Shown: piece by piece, positions 8,177 through 17,781 of the stretch | How the letters are laid out: every line of letters starts with the position of its first letter | Numbering within the stretch: position 1 is the stretch's first letter | Source of the DNA: Patescibacteria group bacterium | GTDB taxonomy: Bacteria; Patescibacteriota; Minisyncoccia; UBA9983 | DNA length: 32,660 nucleotides | Assembly (NCBI GenBank): GCA_018895015.1 | Contig: JAHIOX010000021.1 | Span: 1-32,660, forward strand | Reading direction: 5' to 3' | Made by a program: the position numbers and the translations under genes | Notes under the pieces: generated by a model | What the model was told of the DNA's origin: nothing | Seen by the model: the letters and a program-made list of their open reading frames with translations, nothing else | Database searches by the model: none

Positions 8177-9667
8177 ATGCTTTTTAGAAAAAAGAAAATA
8201 CTTTTTGTCGCGACTGAAGCTTCGCCTTACACTAAAGTCGGCGGTTTGGGCGAGGTGATGTATTCTTTGCCTAAAGCATTGGTTGAACTCGGGCACGATG
8301 CCCGAGTTTTTATTCCCAAATACGGCAAAATAGACGAAAAAGCGTATGAAATGAAAACCGTGATAGAAAAATTGAACGTTCCTGCCGGAGACGAGCAGGG
8401 GCAAACCTTGCTGTGCAATGTGAAAATTCACCGCATAGAAGGCCAGGCGCCGGCGTATTTTTTGGAAAACATGGAATATTATGAAAAGCGCGCGAATGAA
8501 TACGGCTATTCAGACGACCCGACGCGTTTCGCTCTTTTAAGCAGAGGCGCCATAGAGTTTGTTAAAAATTATGGCGAGTGGACTCCGGACGTGATTAATT
8601 TTTCCGATTGGCATACGGGTTTTGGCGCGAATTATTTAGCCACAGAATATAAAAACGACCCAAAGCTTTCAAAAATTGCCACTGTTTTTTCAATTCACAA
8701 TTTATGCTATCAAGGCAATTTTGACCATCGTTATGTTTCTGATTTGGATTACGACGACGGCAAAAGCCGGATTCCGTCTTTGTTTGACCAGCGGCTGGCT
8801 AAATTAAACGGCATGAGAAGAGGAATTATGCACGCGGATATCGTTAACACGGTTTCTGAAAAATACGCGCAGGAAATATTGACAGAGGAATACGGCGAGA
8901 AGCTTGACCAGTTGTTAAAAGAGTCGCGCTGGAAATTGTCCGGCGTTCTTAATGGTTTGGACCAGGAATCTTACAATCCGAAAACAGATACTTTTATTTC
9001 CCAAAATTACGATGTTTATTCAATTGATAAAAAAAGAGACAATAAAATCGCTTTGCAAAAAGAATTGGGGTTGCCCATTGACCCTGAAATTCCTGTTATT
9101 TGCATGGTAACGAGACTGGATTCTCAGAAAGGGCTTGATTTGATTGGCCAGATTATGGAGCCGATTATGGATAATTTGCGCGTACAATTTGTTATTATGG
9201 GCGGCGGAGACGGCGGCTATCGGGAATATTTTGAAAAACTTAGAGAAAAATATCCCGCCAGCATAGGCGCGCATCTGATGTTTGATTTTAATCTGCCAAG
9301 ACTTTTTTTCGCCGGCTCGGATATGATTCTCGTTCCTTCAAGATTTGAGCCGTGCGGTATTGTTCAGCTTGAGGCAATGCGCTATGGAACCGTGCCGATT
9401 GTACGAGCGACCGGAGGATTGGCTGACACGGTTGTAAATTTTGACCCTGACAGCAACGAGGGATACGGTTTTGTTTTTGAGAAATATGATTCGCTCGCTT
9501 TATACACGCAAATTGTCCGGGCGGTTGAAATACACAAGAATAAAAAAATCTGGAATACTTTGGTTAAAAAAACGATGAGAATGGATTTTTCTTGGAAAGT
9601 GTCGGCGGAAAAATACATTGGATTGTATCGCAAAGCCATGCAATTTCATAATTCAACGCAGGCATAA
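8177..9667 (+). CDS. glgA: glycogen synthase-like glycosyltransferase (GT5), copy 1
   Basis: 'KVGGLGEVMYSLPKAL', 'NFSDWHTGFGANYL', 'SRFEPCGIVQLEAMRYGTVPIVRATGGLADTV'. Confidence 0.9.
   Translation: MLFRKKKILFVATEASPYTKVGGLGEVMYSLPKALVELGHDARVFIPKYGKIDEKAYEMKTVIEKLNVPAGDEQGQTLLCNVKIHRIEGQAPAYFLENMEYYEKRANEYGYSDDPTRFALLSRGAIEFVKNYGEWTPDVINFSDWHTGFGANYLATEYKNDPKLSKIATVFSIHNLCYQGNFDHRYVSDLDYDDGKSRIPSLFDQRLAKLNGMRRGIMHADIVNTVSEKYAQEILTEEYGEKLDQLLKESRWKLSGVLNGLDQESYNPKTDTFISQNYDVYSIDKKRDNKIALQKELGLPIDPEIPVICMVTRLDSQKGLDLIGQIMEPIMDNLRVQFVIMGGGDGGYREYFEKLREKYPASIGAHLMFDFNLPRLFFAGSDMILVPSRFEPCGIVQLEAMRYGTVPIVRATGGLADTVVNFDPDSNEGYGFVFEKYDSLALYTQIVRAVEIHKNKKIWNTLVKKTMRMDFSWKVSAEKYIGLYRKAMQFHNSTQA
8286..8311. 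repeat. hairpin plus T-run inside glgA copy 1
   Basis: AACTCGGGCA(8286-8295)-CGA-TGCCCGAGTT(8299-8308), then T through 8311. Confidence 0.7.
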
Positions 9668-9672
9668 TTTTT

Positions 9673-11154
9673 ATGATTTGGGCGAATTTTTTACATATCT
9701 ACCAGCCTATTGACCAGACAAAAGAAATTTTAACGGCTGTCGCCAATCAAAGTTACCGCCGCCTGTTTTCCGGTTTCCGAAAAATTCCGAAGATGAAATT
9801 GACGCTTAATATAAATGCCGCTTTGTCCGAGGCGCTGATTAAAAACGGCTTTGACGATATTGTTGAAGATATAAAAGCGCTGGCAGAGGAAGGGAAGATA
9901 GAATTTGCCGAAAGCGCGAAGTACCACGCTTTTCTTCCGCTATTGAGCGAAAAAGAAATTGAAAGGCAGCTTATTATCAATAACCAGGTTAATAAAAAGA
10001 TTTTCGGAAAAATTTATCAGCCAAAATGCGTTTTTCCGCCAGAGATGGCTTATAGCGAAAAGGTGGTTCGCGTCGCGTCAAAACTTAATTACCCGATTAT
10101 TCTGCTTGATGAAATAAGTTATAACGGCAAAAATGAGATGGCGCCGTGCGACAAGCTTTTTAAAATTAAAAATTATGACAGCATCGCCGTGTTTAGGCAG
10201 AGGCGGATGTCAAATCTTATAATGAGCGGGGTTGTCCGCGACAAGAAATCTTTTTTTGAGGAACTGGGCGAGGAATTTAAAGAAAATAAGTATTTGGTAA
10301 CCGCGATGGATGGCGAAACATTCGGACATCACAGGCCGGGGCTTGAAGAACTTTTATTTGAAGTTATGTCTTCAACCGCCGCGAACCAGGTTTTTATTTC
10401 AGAAATACCGGGCCATTTTGATATTGCCGGAGAAATATCGCTGGTGGAAGCGACATGGGCGGCAAACGAAAACGATATTCAGGAAGGCAAGCAATTTTTT
10501 TCATGGAAAGACCCGAAAAACAAAATTCATTTTCTTCAGTGGCAGTTTTTAAATTTCGCGCTTGAGATTTTGGAGAAGCAAAAAATTGGCGCGCCGGAGG
10601 CGCGGGAAAAAATGGACCGGGCGCTCGCTTCCGACCAATTTTTTTGGGCGTCAGGCGAGCCGTGGTGGAGCATTGAGATGATTGAAAACGGCGCGTGGAA
10701 AATTTTTGACGCGTTAAAAAGCATGCCAACTCTTTCGGGCGCGGACATGGCAAAGGCGCAGGATTTTTATAATCAAATACTTAATGAAGCTTTTACTTGG
10801 CAGAGAAAAGGAAAAATAGGCCTTTTGGCTGAAAAATACAAGGAAGATATAAAAATACCTTTTAAAGAAAGGACTCTTGAGGCAGGCAAACCGGAAGTTT
10901 ATCAGGCGTTTATTGATACGATGAAGAAAAAAATGGAAGAAGCGGCTCAAGAACAGAATTTTGAAAAAGCCATTCTTTGGCGCGACGCGGCATGGAAACT
11001 GGAAACAAAAAACGATATTTACGACGCTATTCATGTAACCAATCTTTTAAGACGGGAAGCTGCGCCTGGAGAATTGGAAAAAATAATGGATGAATATAAA
11101 GATAAATATAATAAAATAAAATCCGGACAGCCGGAATTGCGCGGGATAAATTAA
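9673..11154 (+). CDS. GH57 family glycoside hydrolase/transferase with C-terminal UVR-like segment
   Basis: 'HIYQPID', 'FPPEMAYSEKVV', 'AMDGETFGHHRPGLEELLFE' GH57-type motifs; C-terminal 'MKKKMEEAAQEQNFEKAILWRDAAWKLE' resembles a UVR motif. Confidence 0.8.
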   Translation: MIWANFLHIYQPIDQTKEILTAVANQSYRRLFSGFRKIPKMKLTLNINAALSEALIKNGFDDIVEDIKALAEEGKIEFAESAKYHAFLPLLSEKEIERQLIINNQVNKKIFGKIYQPKCVFPPEMAYSEKVVRVASKLNYPIILLDEISYNGKNEMAPCDKLFKIKNYDSIAVFRQRRMSNLIMSGVVRDKKSFFEELGEEFKENKYLVTAMDGETFGHHRPGLEELLFEVMSSTAANQVFISEIPGHFDIAGEISLVEATWAANENDIQEGKQFFSWKDPKNKIHFLQWQFLNFALEILEKQKIGAPEAREKMDRALASDQFFWASGEPWWSIEMIENGAWKIFDALKSMPTLSGADMAKAQDFYNQILNEAFTWQRKGKIGLLAEKYKEDIKIPFKERTLEAGKPEVYQAFIDTMKKKMEEAAQEQNFEKAILWRDAAWKLETKNDIYDAIHVTNLLRREAAPGELEKIMDEYKDKYNKIKSGQPELRGIN

Positions 11155-11163
11155 TCAAAAAAA

Positions 11164-12588
11164 ATGAAAGTCTTATTTGTTTCAGGCGAACTGGCGCCAT
11201 TCGCGAAAGTCGGTGGTTTGGCGGATGTCGCCGCCGCTTTGCCGCCCGCGCTGTTTGAACTGGGCGCGGACATCAGAATAATTATTCCGCGATACGGAAT
11301 TATAGATTCGGGAAAATATCCGATGGAAAAGATTTTATCCGGAATAGAAGTTGAATTCAAAGGAGAAAAAAATAAAATAAATCTTTTTCAGGCGGTATTG
11401 CCGGGCGGCAGCGTCATGGTCTATTTAATTGAAAATGAAAGATATTTAAGCAAGGGTGGTGTTTATTTGAGCGAAGACGCTTCTTCTTGCGGCAACGAAG
11501 CGGAATTTGAGCGGTTCGGGTTTTTTACCGTTTCGGTGCTGGAAATATTAAAAAACTTGGAGTGGCAGCCGCAGATTATCCATTGCAATGATTGGCACAC
11601 GGGCCTTTTGCCGCTTTTGGCGCCTAAAAATTTTAGAACCATAACGACTATACATAATTTGGCTTATCAAGGGCGGTATCGCGAGGAAATAGTTTTAAGC
11701 GCGCTTGATAAAGACAAAAAAATTTTTCACCCGAAAGACGGGCATATTATCGCTTTGCGCGAGGCGATTTTAAACTCCGGCCTTATAAATACCGTCAGCT
11801 TGGCTTACGCCAAAGAAATTCTTACCGAAGAATTCGGGTGCGGCTTGGAAAAAGATTTGGAAACAAGAAAAAAAGATTTATCCGGCATTCTTAACGGTTT
11901 GGACATAAATTTATTTAATCCGGAAACCGATACTGATATTTTTCGCAATTTTTCAGTTAATAATATTTCCGCGCGCGAGGAGAATAAAGCGCGCCTGCAG
12001 AAAATTTTAGGCTTTGCCGAAGACAAAAACATTCCTATTTTTGGTTTTGTGGGGCGGCTGACCGAGCAAAAAGGGTTTGATATTCTTATTCCGGCGCTTG
12101 AAGAAATGCTTGGAGAAAATACGCAAATTGTTATTTTAGGTTCAGGCGATAAAAATTATGAAGAAAAACTAACGGCTTTTGCGCGAAAAAACTTTGCGGC
12201 AAAAATTTCTTTGAATTTCAAATTTGACACGGGATTGGCGCAAAAAATTTACAGCGGCTCTGATTTTTTTCTTGTCCCGAGCCGCTTTGAGCCGTGCGGG
12301 CTGATTCAGATGATAGCTATGCGCTACGGCGCCGTTCCGATAGCCCGGCGAACGGGAGGTTTGCGCGACACGGTGATTAATTATATTGAGCCGGACGGCA
12401 ACGGCATAGTTTTTGAAAAATACGATATTAAAGATTTGCTTGAAGCTCTGAAAAAAGCCATGGAAATTTATCAAGAAAAAGAAAAATTGTTAATCTTGCG
12501 GAAGAACGGCATGGCAGTGGATTTTTCTTGGCGCAAATCCGCGATGAAATATTTTGAGCTTTACCAAAAACTGATTTTCACACGATAA
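11164..12588 (+). CDS. glgA: glycogen synthase-like glycosyltransferase (GT5), copy 2
   Basis: 'KVGGLADVAAALPPAL', 'HCNDWHTGLLPLL', 'PSRFEPCGLIQMIAMRYGAVPIARRTGGLRDTV'. Confidence 0.93.
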   Translation: MKVLFVSGELAPFAKVGGLADVAAALPPALFELGADIRIIIPRYGIIDSGKYPMEKILSGIEVEFKGEKNKINLFQAVLPGGSVMVYLIENERYLSKGGVYLSEDASSCGNEAEFERFGFFTVSVLEILKNLEWQPQIIHCNDWHTGLLPLLAPKNFRTITTIHNLAYQGRYREEIVLSALDKDKKIFHPKDGHIIALREAILNSGLINTVSLAYAKEILTEEFGCGLEKDLETRKKDLSGILNGLDINLFNPETDTDIFRNFSVNNISAREENKARLQKILGFAEDKNIPIFGFVGRLTEQKGFDILIPALEEMLGENTQIVILGSGDKNYEEKLTAFARKNFAAKISLNFKFDTGLAQKIYSGSDFFLVPSRFEPCGLIQMIAMRYGAVPIARRTGGLRDTVINYIEPDGNGIVFEKYDIKDLLEALKKAMEIYQEKEKLLILRKNGMAVDFSWRKSAMKYFELYQKLIFTR

Positions 12589-12594
12589 AAAACG

Positions 12595-13242
12595 CTATTT
12601 TGCTTTTATTTTTTTGTGCAAAAGCTCAATTGTGATTATTGCAATCGCGATGCCCAGAGCGATAAGCGCTATAAAAGTAAGCACATCCTGCGTTATTAAG
12701 GCGTCTCCGGCGTACACGGCAAGAAGCGCGAATGGTAGTTCTGACAGGAAAGTCGCGAGAAAATATTTGCCAAAATGATATTTTATAACGCCGAGCAAAT
12801 ATCCGGCTATTTCGGTGGGCATGGCGATGCGGAACAGCAAAATCAATCCGAATTCCGTTTTTTTGGAAATTTTGCCGCGGTACTGGTCGATTTTTTCAAT
12901 CGGGATAAATTTTTCCGCGATATTGCGGAGCGCGTACGCGCCTATAAAATAAGCGATGATATCGCCGATAATCCATCCGGCAAGCAAAAGAATTAAAGTT
13001 AAAGACCCTCCCCAAATCATAATCGCGGCCGGCACCAAAGCTATGCTGCTGAACAGCGAAAAAATTGCCGAGATAGCGGCGAGCGCTATAAAAATAATGA
13101 CTCCGGTAACCGGGCGCGCGTCATTATAATCATTCGCGATTGACACTGAATCGTAAAAAATGTTTTGCAATGGCGCGGAATACCAAAACAAAAAAGCCAG
13201 AAGTATTACAAGTAAAAAAATAATTACGCGCCTTTTATGCAT
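12595..13242 (-). CDS. VTT/TVP38-TMEM64-like (SNARE-associated) membrane protein
   Basis: Start assigned at MHKRRVIIFLL; multiple TM segments and 'FRIAMPTEIAGYLLGVIKYHFGKYFLATFLSELPFALLAVYAGDAL'. TAATG overlap with the upstream gene. Confidence 0.65.
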   Translation of the reverse strand: MHKRRVIIFLLVILLAFLFWYSAPLQNIFYDSVSIANDYNDARPVTGVIIFIALAAISAIFSLFSSIALVPAAIMIWGGSLTLILLLAGWIIGDIIAYFIGAYALRNIAEKFIPIEKIDQYRGKISKKTEFGLILLFRIAMPTEIAGYLLGVIKYHFGKYFLATFLSELPFALLAVYAGDALITQDVLTFIALIALGIAIAIITIELLHKKIKAK

Positions 13243-14513
13243 TATTTTACCAGATATTGTTTCAAATTGTCCACAATATACCTGGAAATTAAAAAATTCC
13301 GTTCCACTGATTTTTTGGCCGACCTTCCAAGTTTTTCTCTTGTCTTTTCGTTTTTTAAAAGATAGACAATCCACTCGGCCATTTCTTCGGGCGAAGCGAC
13401 TAAAATTCCGTTTTTCTTATTTTTAATTTGAAGCCGAGAGCCGCTCGTTACTCTGGCAATTACCGGTTTTCCTTTCCACATTGCCTCGGTTGTTATCAAG
13501 CCAAATCCTTCGCGAATGCTCCCTTGAATCATTATCTGGCTTGCCACGCAAAGAGCGTTGATTAAAATATCGTCAGAGATATTTTTTAATTGTTTTGGAT
13601 TATAAAAAAGATGAATATCGGGGTCTCCCTTCGCGTGTTTTCTTATCCGTTTAAAAGACGAAGCCGCTTCCGGGTCGTCCTGAGCTTCAAAAAATCCCAC
13701 CTGAACCAATTGAAGATCGGGTATTTTATTTTTAGCCAAATAATAAGCCTGAATTACTCCCGATTGCCCTTTCCATGGGTCAAACCGGGAAACTTGAGCG
13801 ATAATCGGTTTTGTGGGATTGATGCCGTATTCCGCGATAATTCCTTTTGCCGCTTCCGGACTTATTGATTTGTTTTTATCCGAAAAAGAATCAATGGCCG
13901 GATAAATAATTTTAAGTTTTGATTTTTTAATCCACGGCAAAGGCAAAAGATAATCTTTATTGCTCACAATGACAAGGTCGTAATTAGCGATAAAAGGCCT
14001 TAAAAATTCAAGCGTTGACGGATTTGGCGATGATAAGTCAATATGAAGACGCAATAAAGAAGAGAAATTATCCGGAATCGCGTTTATCATCGGAAGCGAT
14101 TGGGGATCGTGGATCACAACAACGCCATTTTTAAATTGCTTTAAAAATTCAGCTAGCTTTTTACCCAGCTCGCGATTTACCGAAAGATAAAATTCTTTCT
14201 CTTTGCTGGAAAGAAAACCGGCTTTTCCTTGCAAAAGATTGTGAATTTTTTTTGTAATAACAAAAAATTCGCGCTCCGCCTCAATAACAAGCCAATGGCT
14301 TTTAAGCCCCAGTGATTTTTCTATGGGCACTTGGCTTCTTAATATTTCCGCAACTCCGCCTCCGGATTGAGTTGAATTAATATGAATGATTGTTTTTCGT
14401 TTTATTTTTTTCGCGAGAGCCAAAGCCCCCCGGTATGTTTCAGGATCCGGCTTTTGATGTTCTTTGACGCTTTTTGAAATTGAATCTAATTTAATTTTTT
14501 TAAGATTGGCCAT
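13242..14513 (-). CDS. GT4 glycosyltransferase, trehalose glycosyltransferring synthase (TreT)-like
   Basis: 'TIIHINSTQSGGGVAEILRSQVPIEKSLGLKSHWLVIEAEREFFVITKKIHNLLQG' and C-terminal 'QGSIREGFGLITTEAMWKGKPVIA'. Confidence 0.8.
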   Translation of the reverse strand: MANLKKIKLDSISKSVKEHQKPDPETYRGALALAKKIKRKTIIHINSTQSGGGVAEILRSQVPIEKSLGLKSHWLVIEAEREFFVITKKIHNLLQGKAGFLSSKEKEFYLSVNRELGKKLAEFLKQFKNGVVVIHDPQSLPMINAIPDNFSSLLRLHIDLSSPNPSTLEFLRPFIANYDLVIVSNKDYLLPLPWIKKSKLKIIYPAIDSFSDKNKSISPEAAKGIIAEYGINPTKPIIAQVSRFDPWKGQSGVIQAYYLAKNKIPDLQLVQVGFFEAQDDPEAASSFKRIRKHAKGDPDIHLFYNPKQLKNISDDILINALCVASQIMIQGSIREGFGLITTEAMWKGKPVIARVTSGSRLQIKNKKNGILVASPEEMAEWIVYLLKNEKTREKLGRSAKKSVERNFLISRYIVDNLKQYLVK

Positions 14514-14552
14514 AATTTTTTTAAAAATATCGGCTTGGTTTATTTAATTATA

Positions 14553-14569
14553 TATTATAAACTGAATAT
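14553..14569 (+). promoter_or_regulatory. -10-like element of mscS-like gene
   Basis: TATTAT(14553-14558) + AAACTGAATAT (11 nt) + ATG at 14570. Confidence 0.4.
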
Positions 14570-15394
14570 ATGATAATTTACGGGGTAAATGGGGTAAAAA
14601 TTATAGGCATAATTATTGTTGCCTATCTGGCAAAAAGATTCAGCAAGGTTTTTATTGAAAAAGCAATCAGAACGGCAGTAACGACCGACCACTTTTTATC
14701 AAAAGAAGCGGAGAAGAAAAGAGAAGATACGCTAATTAGAATTTTTTCCGGCGGAATCGGAATAGTAATTTTAGTTATCGCACTGATGATGGTTTTGCAG
14801 GAAATTGGAATCGCCATCGGACCGATTTTGGCAGCCGCCGGAATCGCCGGCTTGGCTTTCGGTTTTGGCGGACAGTATCTGATCCGAGACATTATCTCGG
14901 GACTTTTTATTATTCTGGAAAATCAATATCGGGTCGGCGACGTGGCTTGTTTTGACGGTACTTGCGGCCTTGTTGAGGATATTAGTTTGAGAATGACCAC
15001 CTTAAGGGATTTGGACGGCACCGTCCATCATGTTCCTCACGGCGAAATTAAAAAAGTTTCCAATCTTTCAAAATATTTTGCCAGAGTAAATCTCAATATT
15101 GGCGTTGCTTACAGTTCGGATTTAGAAAAAGTAATTGAGGTTGTTAATCGAGTCGGCAATGAGCTTGCAGAAGATTCTCAATGGAAAGATTCTATTATCA
15201 AGCCGCCGCAATTTCTGCGAGTTGATGATTTTGCTGATTCGGCAATCATCATAAAAATTCTTGGAGAAACAAAACCAATCAAACAATGGGATGTTGCCGG
15301 AGAACTTCGCAAGCGGCTCAAAATCGCTTTTGACAAAGAGGGAATAGAGATTCCTTTTCCCCAGCGAGTTACGCGTCAAGCCAAAGATTCTTAA
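14570..15394 (+). CDS. MscS family mechanosensitive channel
   Basis: 'AAAGIAGLAFGFGGQYLIRDIISGLFIILENQYRVGDV' is a classic MscS pore/beta-domain sequence. Confidence 0.92.
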   Translation: MIIYGVNGVKIIGIIIVAYLAKRFSKVFIEKAIRTAVTTDHFLSKEAEKKREDTLIRIFSGGIGIVILVIALMMVLQEIGIAIGPILAAAGIAGLAFGFGGQYLIRDIISGLFIILENQYRVGDVACFDGTCGLVEDISLRMTTLRDLDGTVHHVPHGEIKKVSNLSKYFARVNLNIGVAYSSDLEKVIEVVNRVGNELAEDSQWKDSIIKPPQFLRVDDFADSAIIIKILGETKPIKQWDVAGELRKRLKIAFDKEGIEIPFPQRVTRQAKDS

Positions 15395-15401
15395 ATTTTT
15401 T

Positions 15402-16622
15402 TTAATCGACGAACGTAAGGGCTTTGCCGACTTTGTCGGCGCGGCCGGTTCTGCCGATGCGGTGGATGTAATCTTTGTAGGTGGCTGGAATATCGTAGTT
15501 TATCACGTGGCTTACATTCGGTATGTCCAAGCCGCGAGCCGCCACGTCGGTTGCCACAAGAATTTGGCTGCGGTCGCTTTTAAACATGCTAAGCGCGCGC
15601 TGGCGGTTCGGCTGATTTTTGTCTCCATGGATAGCCTCTGCCTTGAAACCGCGCCTAATAAGCAATTTAAATAATTCTTCCACTCCATTCTTGGTTCGCC
15701 CAAAAATCAGGACTTTGTTGAAATCCGGTTGGCTTAGAAGATTATACAGCGCATCTATTTTTTCTTCGCCTCGTTTGGTTTTCACGACATCCTGGTCAAT
15801 ATTGCGAGGAATTTCGCTGGTTTTAACCAAAATGTTAATCGGCTCGCGCAAAAATTCATTGATAAGCTTATCTATGGCGCTTGTTATAGTCGCCGAGAAA
15901 AGCAATGTCTGCCGGGTGTTCGCCATTTTTGACATAATAAATCTCATGTCATCAATAAATCCCATGTCAAGCATTCTATCCGCTTCGTCAAGCACGATTG
16001 TTCCAAAGGCGGACAATTTAATCACTTCGCGGTTTGTTAAATCCTTTAATCTTCCGGGAGTTCCTATAACGAAATTATGTGTTTGCCGCAGGCTGGAAAT
16101 TTGCTGGCGGATTGGCATTCCTCCGACGCAACAAGCGGAAAATATTTTTAATATTCCGCGAAAATCCATAAATTCAGCGTTAATTTGAGAGGCCAGTTCT
16201 CTTGTTGGAACAACGATCAGCACTTTTTCGTTCGGGTTGGCTAAAACTTTGTTAATCAGCGGTATAAGAAAAGCGGCGGTTTTGCCGGTTCCGGTATTCG
16301 CGACGCCGACAACATCAGACCCGTTTAATACCAGCGGGATAACCTTGTCTTGAATCGGAGTCGGGGAAACATATCCTTTTTTGGAAATATTTTTCTTAAG
16401 ATGGTCATTAATCAAAAAGTCAACGAATTGATATTCGGACTCGTACGGTTTTATATCCGTAACAGGCTGCGCTTTGCAAACAAAGCGGGAAATGCTTATT
16501 GGCTGGCTGTTGTTGCGGTAATTGTTACCGCGTTTTCCGAATCCTGCGCCGCGGCGGAAATTCGGCTTGCCGAAGTTCGGCTTGCCAAAGCTAGAGCTTC
16601 GGCCGTAATTTTTTTTAAACAT
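15402..16622 (-). CDS. DEAD-box ATP-dependent RNA helicase
   Basis: 'ANTGTGKTAAFLIP', 'VLDEADRMLDMGF', 'LFSATI', 'HRIGRTGR'; Gly/Asn/Arg-rich N-terminus. Confidence 0.95.
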   Translation of the reverse strand: MFKKNYGRSSSFGKPNFGKPNFRRGAGFGKRGNNYRNNSQPISISRFVCKAQPVTDIKPYESEYQFVDFLINDHLKKNISKKGYVSPTPIQDKVIPLVLNGSDVVGVANTGTGKTAAFLIPLINKVLANPNEKVLIVVPTRELASQINAEFMDFRGILKIFSACCVGGMPIRQQISSLRQTHNFVIGTPGRLKDLTNREVIKLSAFGTIVLDEADRMLDMGFIDDMRFIMSKMANTRQTLLFSATITSAIDKLINEFLREPINILVKTSEIPRNIDQDVVKTKRGEEKIDALYNLLSQPDFNKVLIFGRTKNGVEELFKLLIRRGFKAEAIHGDKNQPNRQRALSMFKSDRSQILVATDVAARGLDIPNVSHVINYDIPATYKDYIHRIGRTGRADKVGKALTFVD

Positions 16623-16699
16623 ATTTTGCTTCTAGTCTTTATAATAAACGTAAGACGACTAGGACACTCTTAAGTTTCAATAAAGACCGCTAAAACGAA

Positions 16700-16730
16700 G
16701 CCCTATATGTTTAAGGGCAACTCCTTAAAC
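16700..16730 (-). promoter_or_regulatory. alternative hairpins in the helicase 5' leader
   Basis: + strand coordinates: GTTTAAGG(16709-16716)/CCTTAAAC(16723-16730) overlaps GCCCT(16700-16704)/AGGGC(16714-16718). Confidence 0.45.
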
Positions 16731-16760
16731 AGAAACTAATGAGATATAACTTACTATTAA

Positions 16761-16789
16761 AGTATATAACTATTATTTTTTATTGTCAA
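16761..16789 (-). promoter_or_regulatory. consensus sigma-70 promoter for the DEAD-box helicase
   Basis: Minus strand TTGACA (16789-16784), 17-nt spacer, TATACT (16766-16761). Confidence 0.75.
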
Positions 16790-16813
16790 CCCTGCCACGT
16801 TGTCGCGCCAGCA

Positions 16814-17779
16814 CTAATACTTCTGCTTAATAATTTCGCGCAATATTTTTTCAACGCGGCTGATGCTTTCATCGTCTATCACGGAAATCGGAATCGTTTC
16901 TTTGCCGATTTTTTTTAATTCGCCAAGTTTTTGGGCAACTTCATTTTGAGCCAGCAAATCCGATTTGCTTAAAAAAATATATTCCGTTTTGTCCAGTAAT
17001 TCTTTATTGTACGCGCCAAGCTCATTCCTGATAATTTGATAATCTTTTGCCGAGTCGGGCGATTCAGCGGAAATAAAATGGAAGAGCGCTTTTGTGCGTT
17101 CAACGTGGCGCAAAAATTTAATGCCAAGCCCTTTGTTGTTTGAAGCCCCTTCAATCAGTCCGGGAATGTCGGCTAAAATTAATTCATAATAGACGCCGAG
17201 ATTCGGGTCAAGGGTTGTGAAGGGATAATTAGCCACTTTGCTTTTGGCGTTAGTCAGCTTGTTCAGCAGGCTTGATTTGCCGACATTCGGCAAGCCGACA
17301 AAACCAACATCGGCGATTAATTTTAACTCCAGCCTTAATTCGCATTCTTCACCAAGCAATCCTTCCTGAAATTCCCTCGGGCTCGTATTAATTGACGAAC
17401 GAAATTTAAAATTGCCTTTTCCGCCTCGTCCGCCTTTGGCCACGAGCAATCGCTCGCCGATAGAAATGATTTCAAAATTTTTATTGGACGACAAATTATG
17501 AATTACCGTGCCAATTGGCACTTTTAAAATCAAATCTTTGCCATCCGCTCCGTCATTAAGCTGGTTTTTCCCGTTTTCTCCGCTTTCCGCGGCCAGTTCT
17601 TTTTTATAGCGAAATTGAATAAGCGCGCCAAGGTCGGGCGCGCCTTCAAGATAAGCGTTGCCGCCATTGCCGCCGTTCGCGCCGGTCGGGCCGAGGTTCA
17701 TCTTTGTGTTATTAAACGCCACAGCGCCGTTGCCGCCACTGCCGGCTTTTACTTTAATTTTTACATCGTCAATAAGCAT
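16814..17779 (-). CDS. obg: GTPase Obg/CgtA
   Basis: Gly-rich Obg fold 'VKAGSGGNGAVAFNNTKMNLGPTGANGGNGG'; G1 'GLPNVGKSSLLNKLTNAKSKVANYPFTTLDPNLG'; G3 'ADIPGLIEGA'. Confidence 0.95.
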   Translation of the reverse strand: MLIDDVKIKVKAGSGGNGAVAFNNTKMNLGPTGANGGNGGNAYLEGAPDLGALIQFRYKKELAAESGENGKNQLNDGADGKDLILKVPIGTVIHNLSSNKNFEIISIGERLLVAKGGRGGKGNFKFRSSINTSPREFQEGLLGEECELRLELKLIADVGFVGLPNVGKSSLLNKLTNAKSKVANYPFTTLDPNLGVYYELILADIPGLIEGASNNKGLGIKFLRHVERTKALFHFISAESPDSAKDYQIIRNELGAYNKELLDKTEYIFLSKSDLLAQNEVAQKLGELKKIGKETIPISVIDDESISRVEKILREIIKQKY

Positions 17780-17781
17780 CT

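Noticed and set aside
15619-16188. 189-aa plus-strand ORF
   Set aside because: Entirely antisense to the DEAD-box helicase motifs; low-complexity Ser/Ile-rich shadow translation.
16566-16592. Tandem 15-nt repeat in the helicase N-terminus (GKPNFGKPNF) as a mobile repeat
   Set aside because: Only two units within a low-complexity RNA-binding-type tail; common in DEAD-box proteins.
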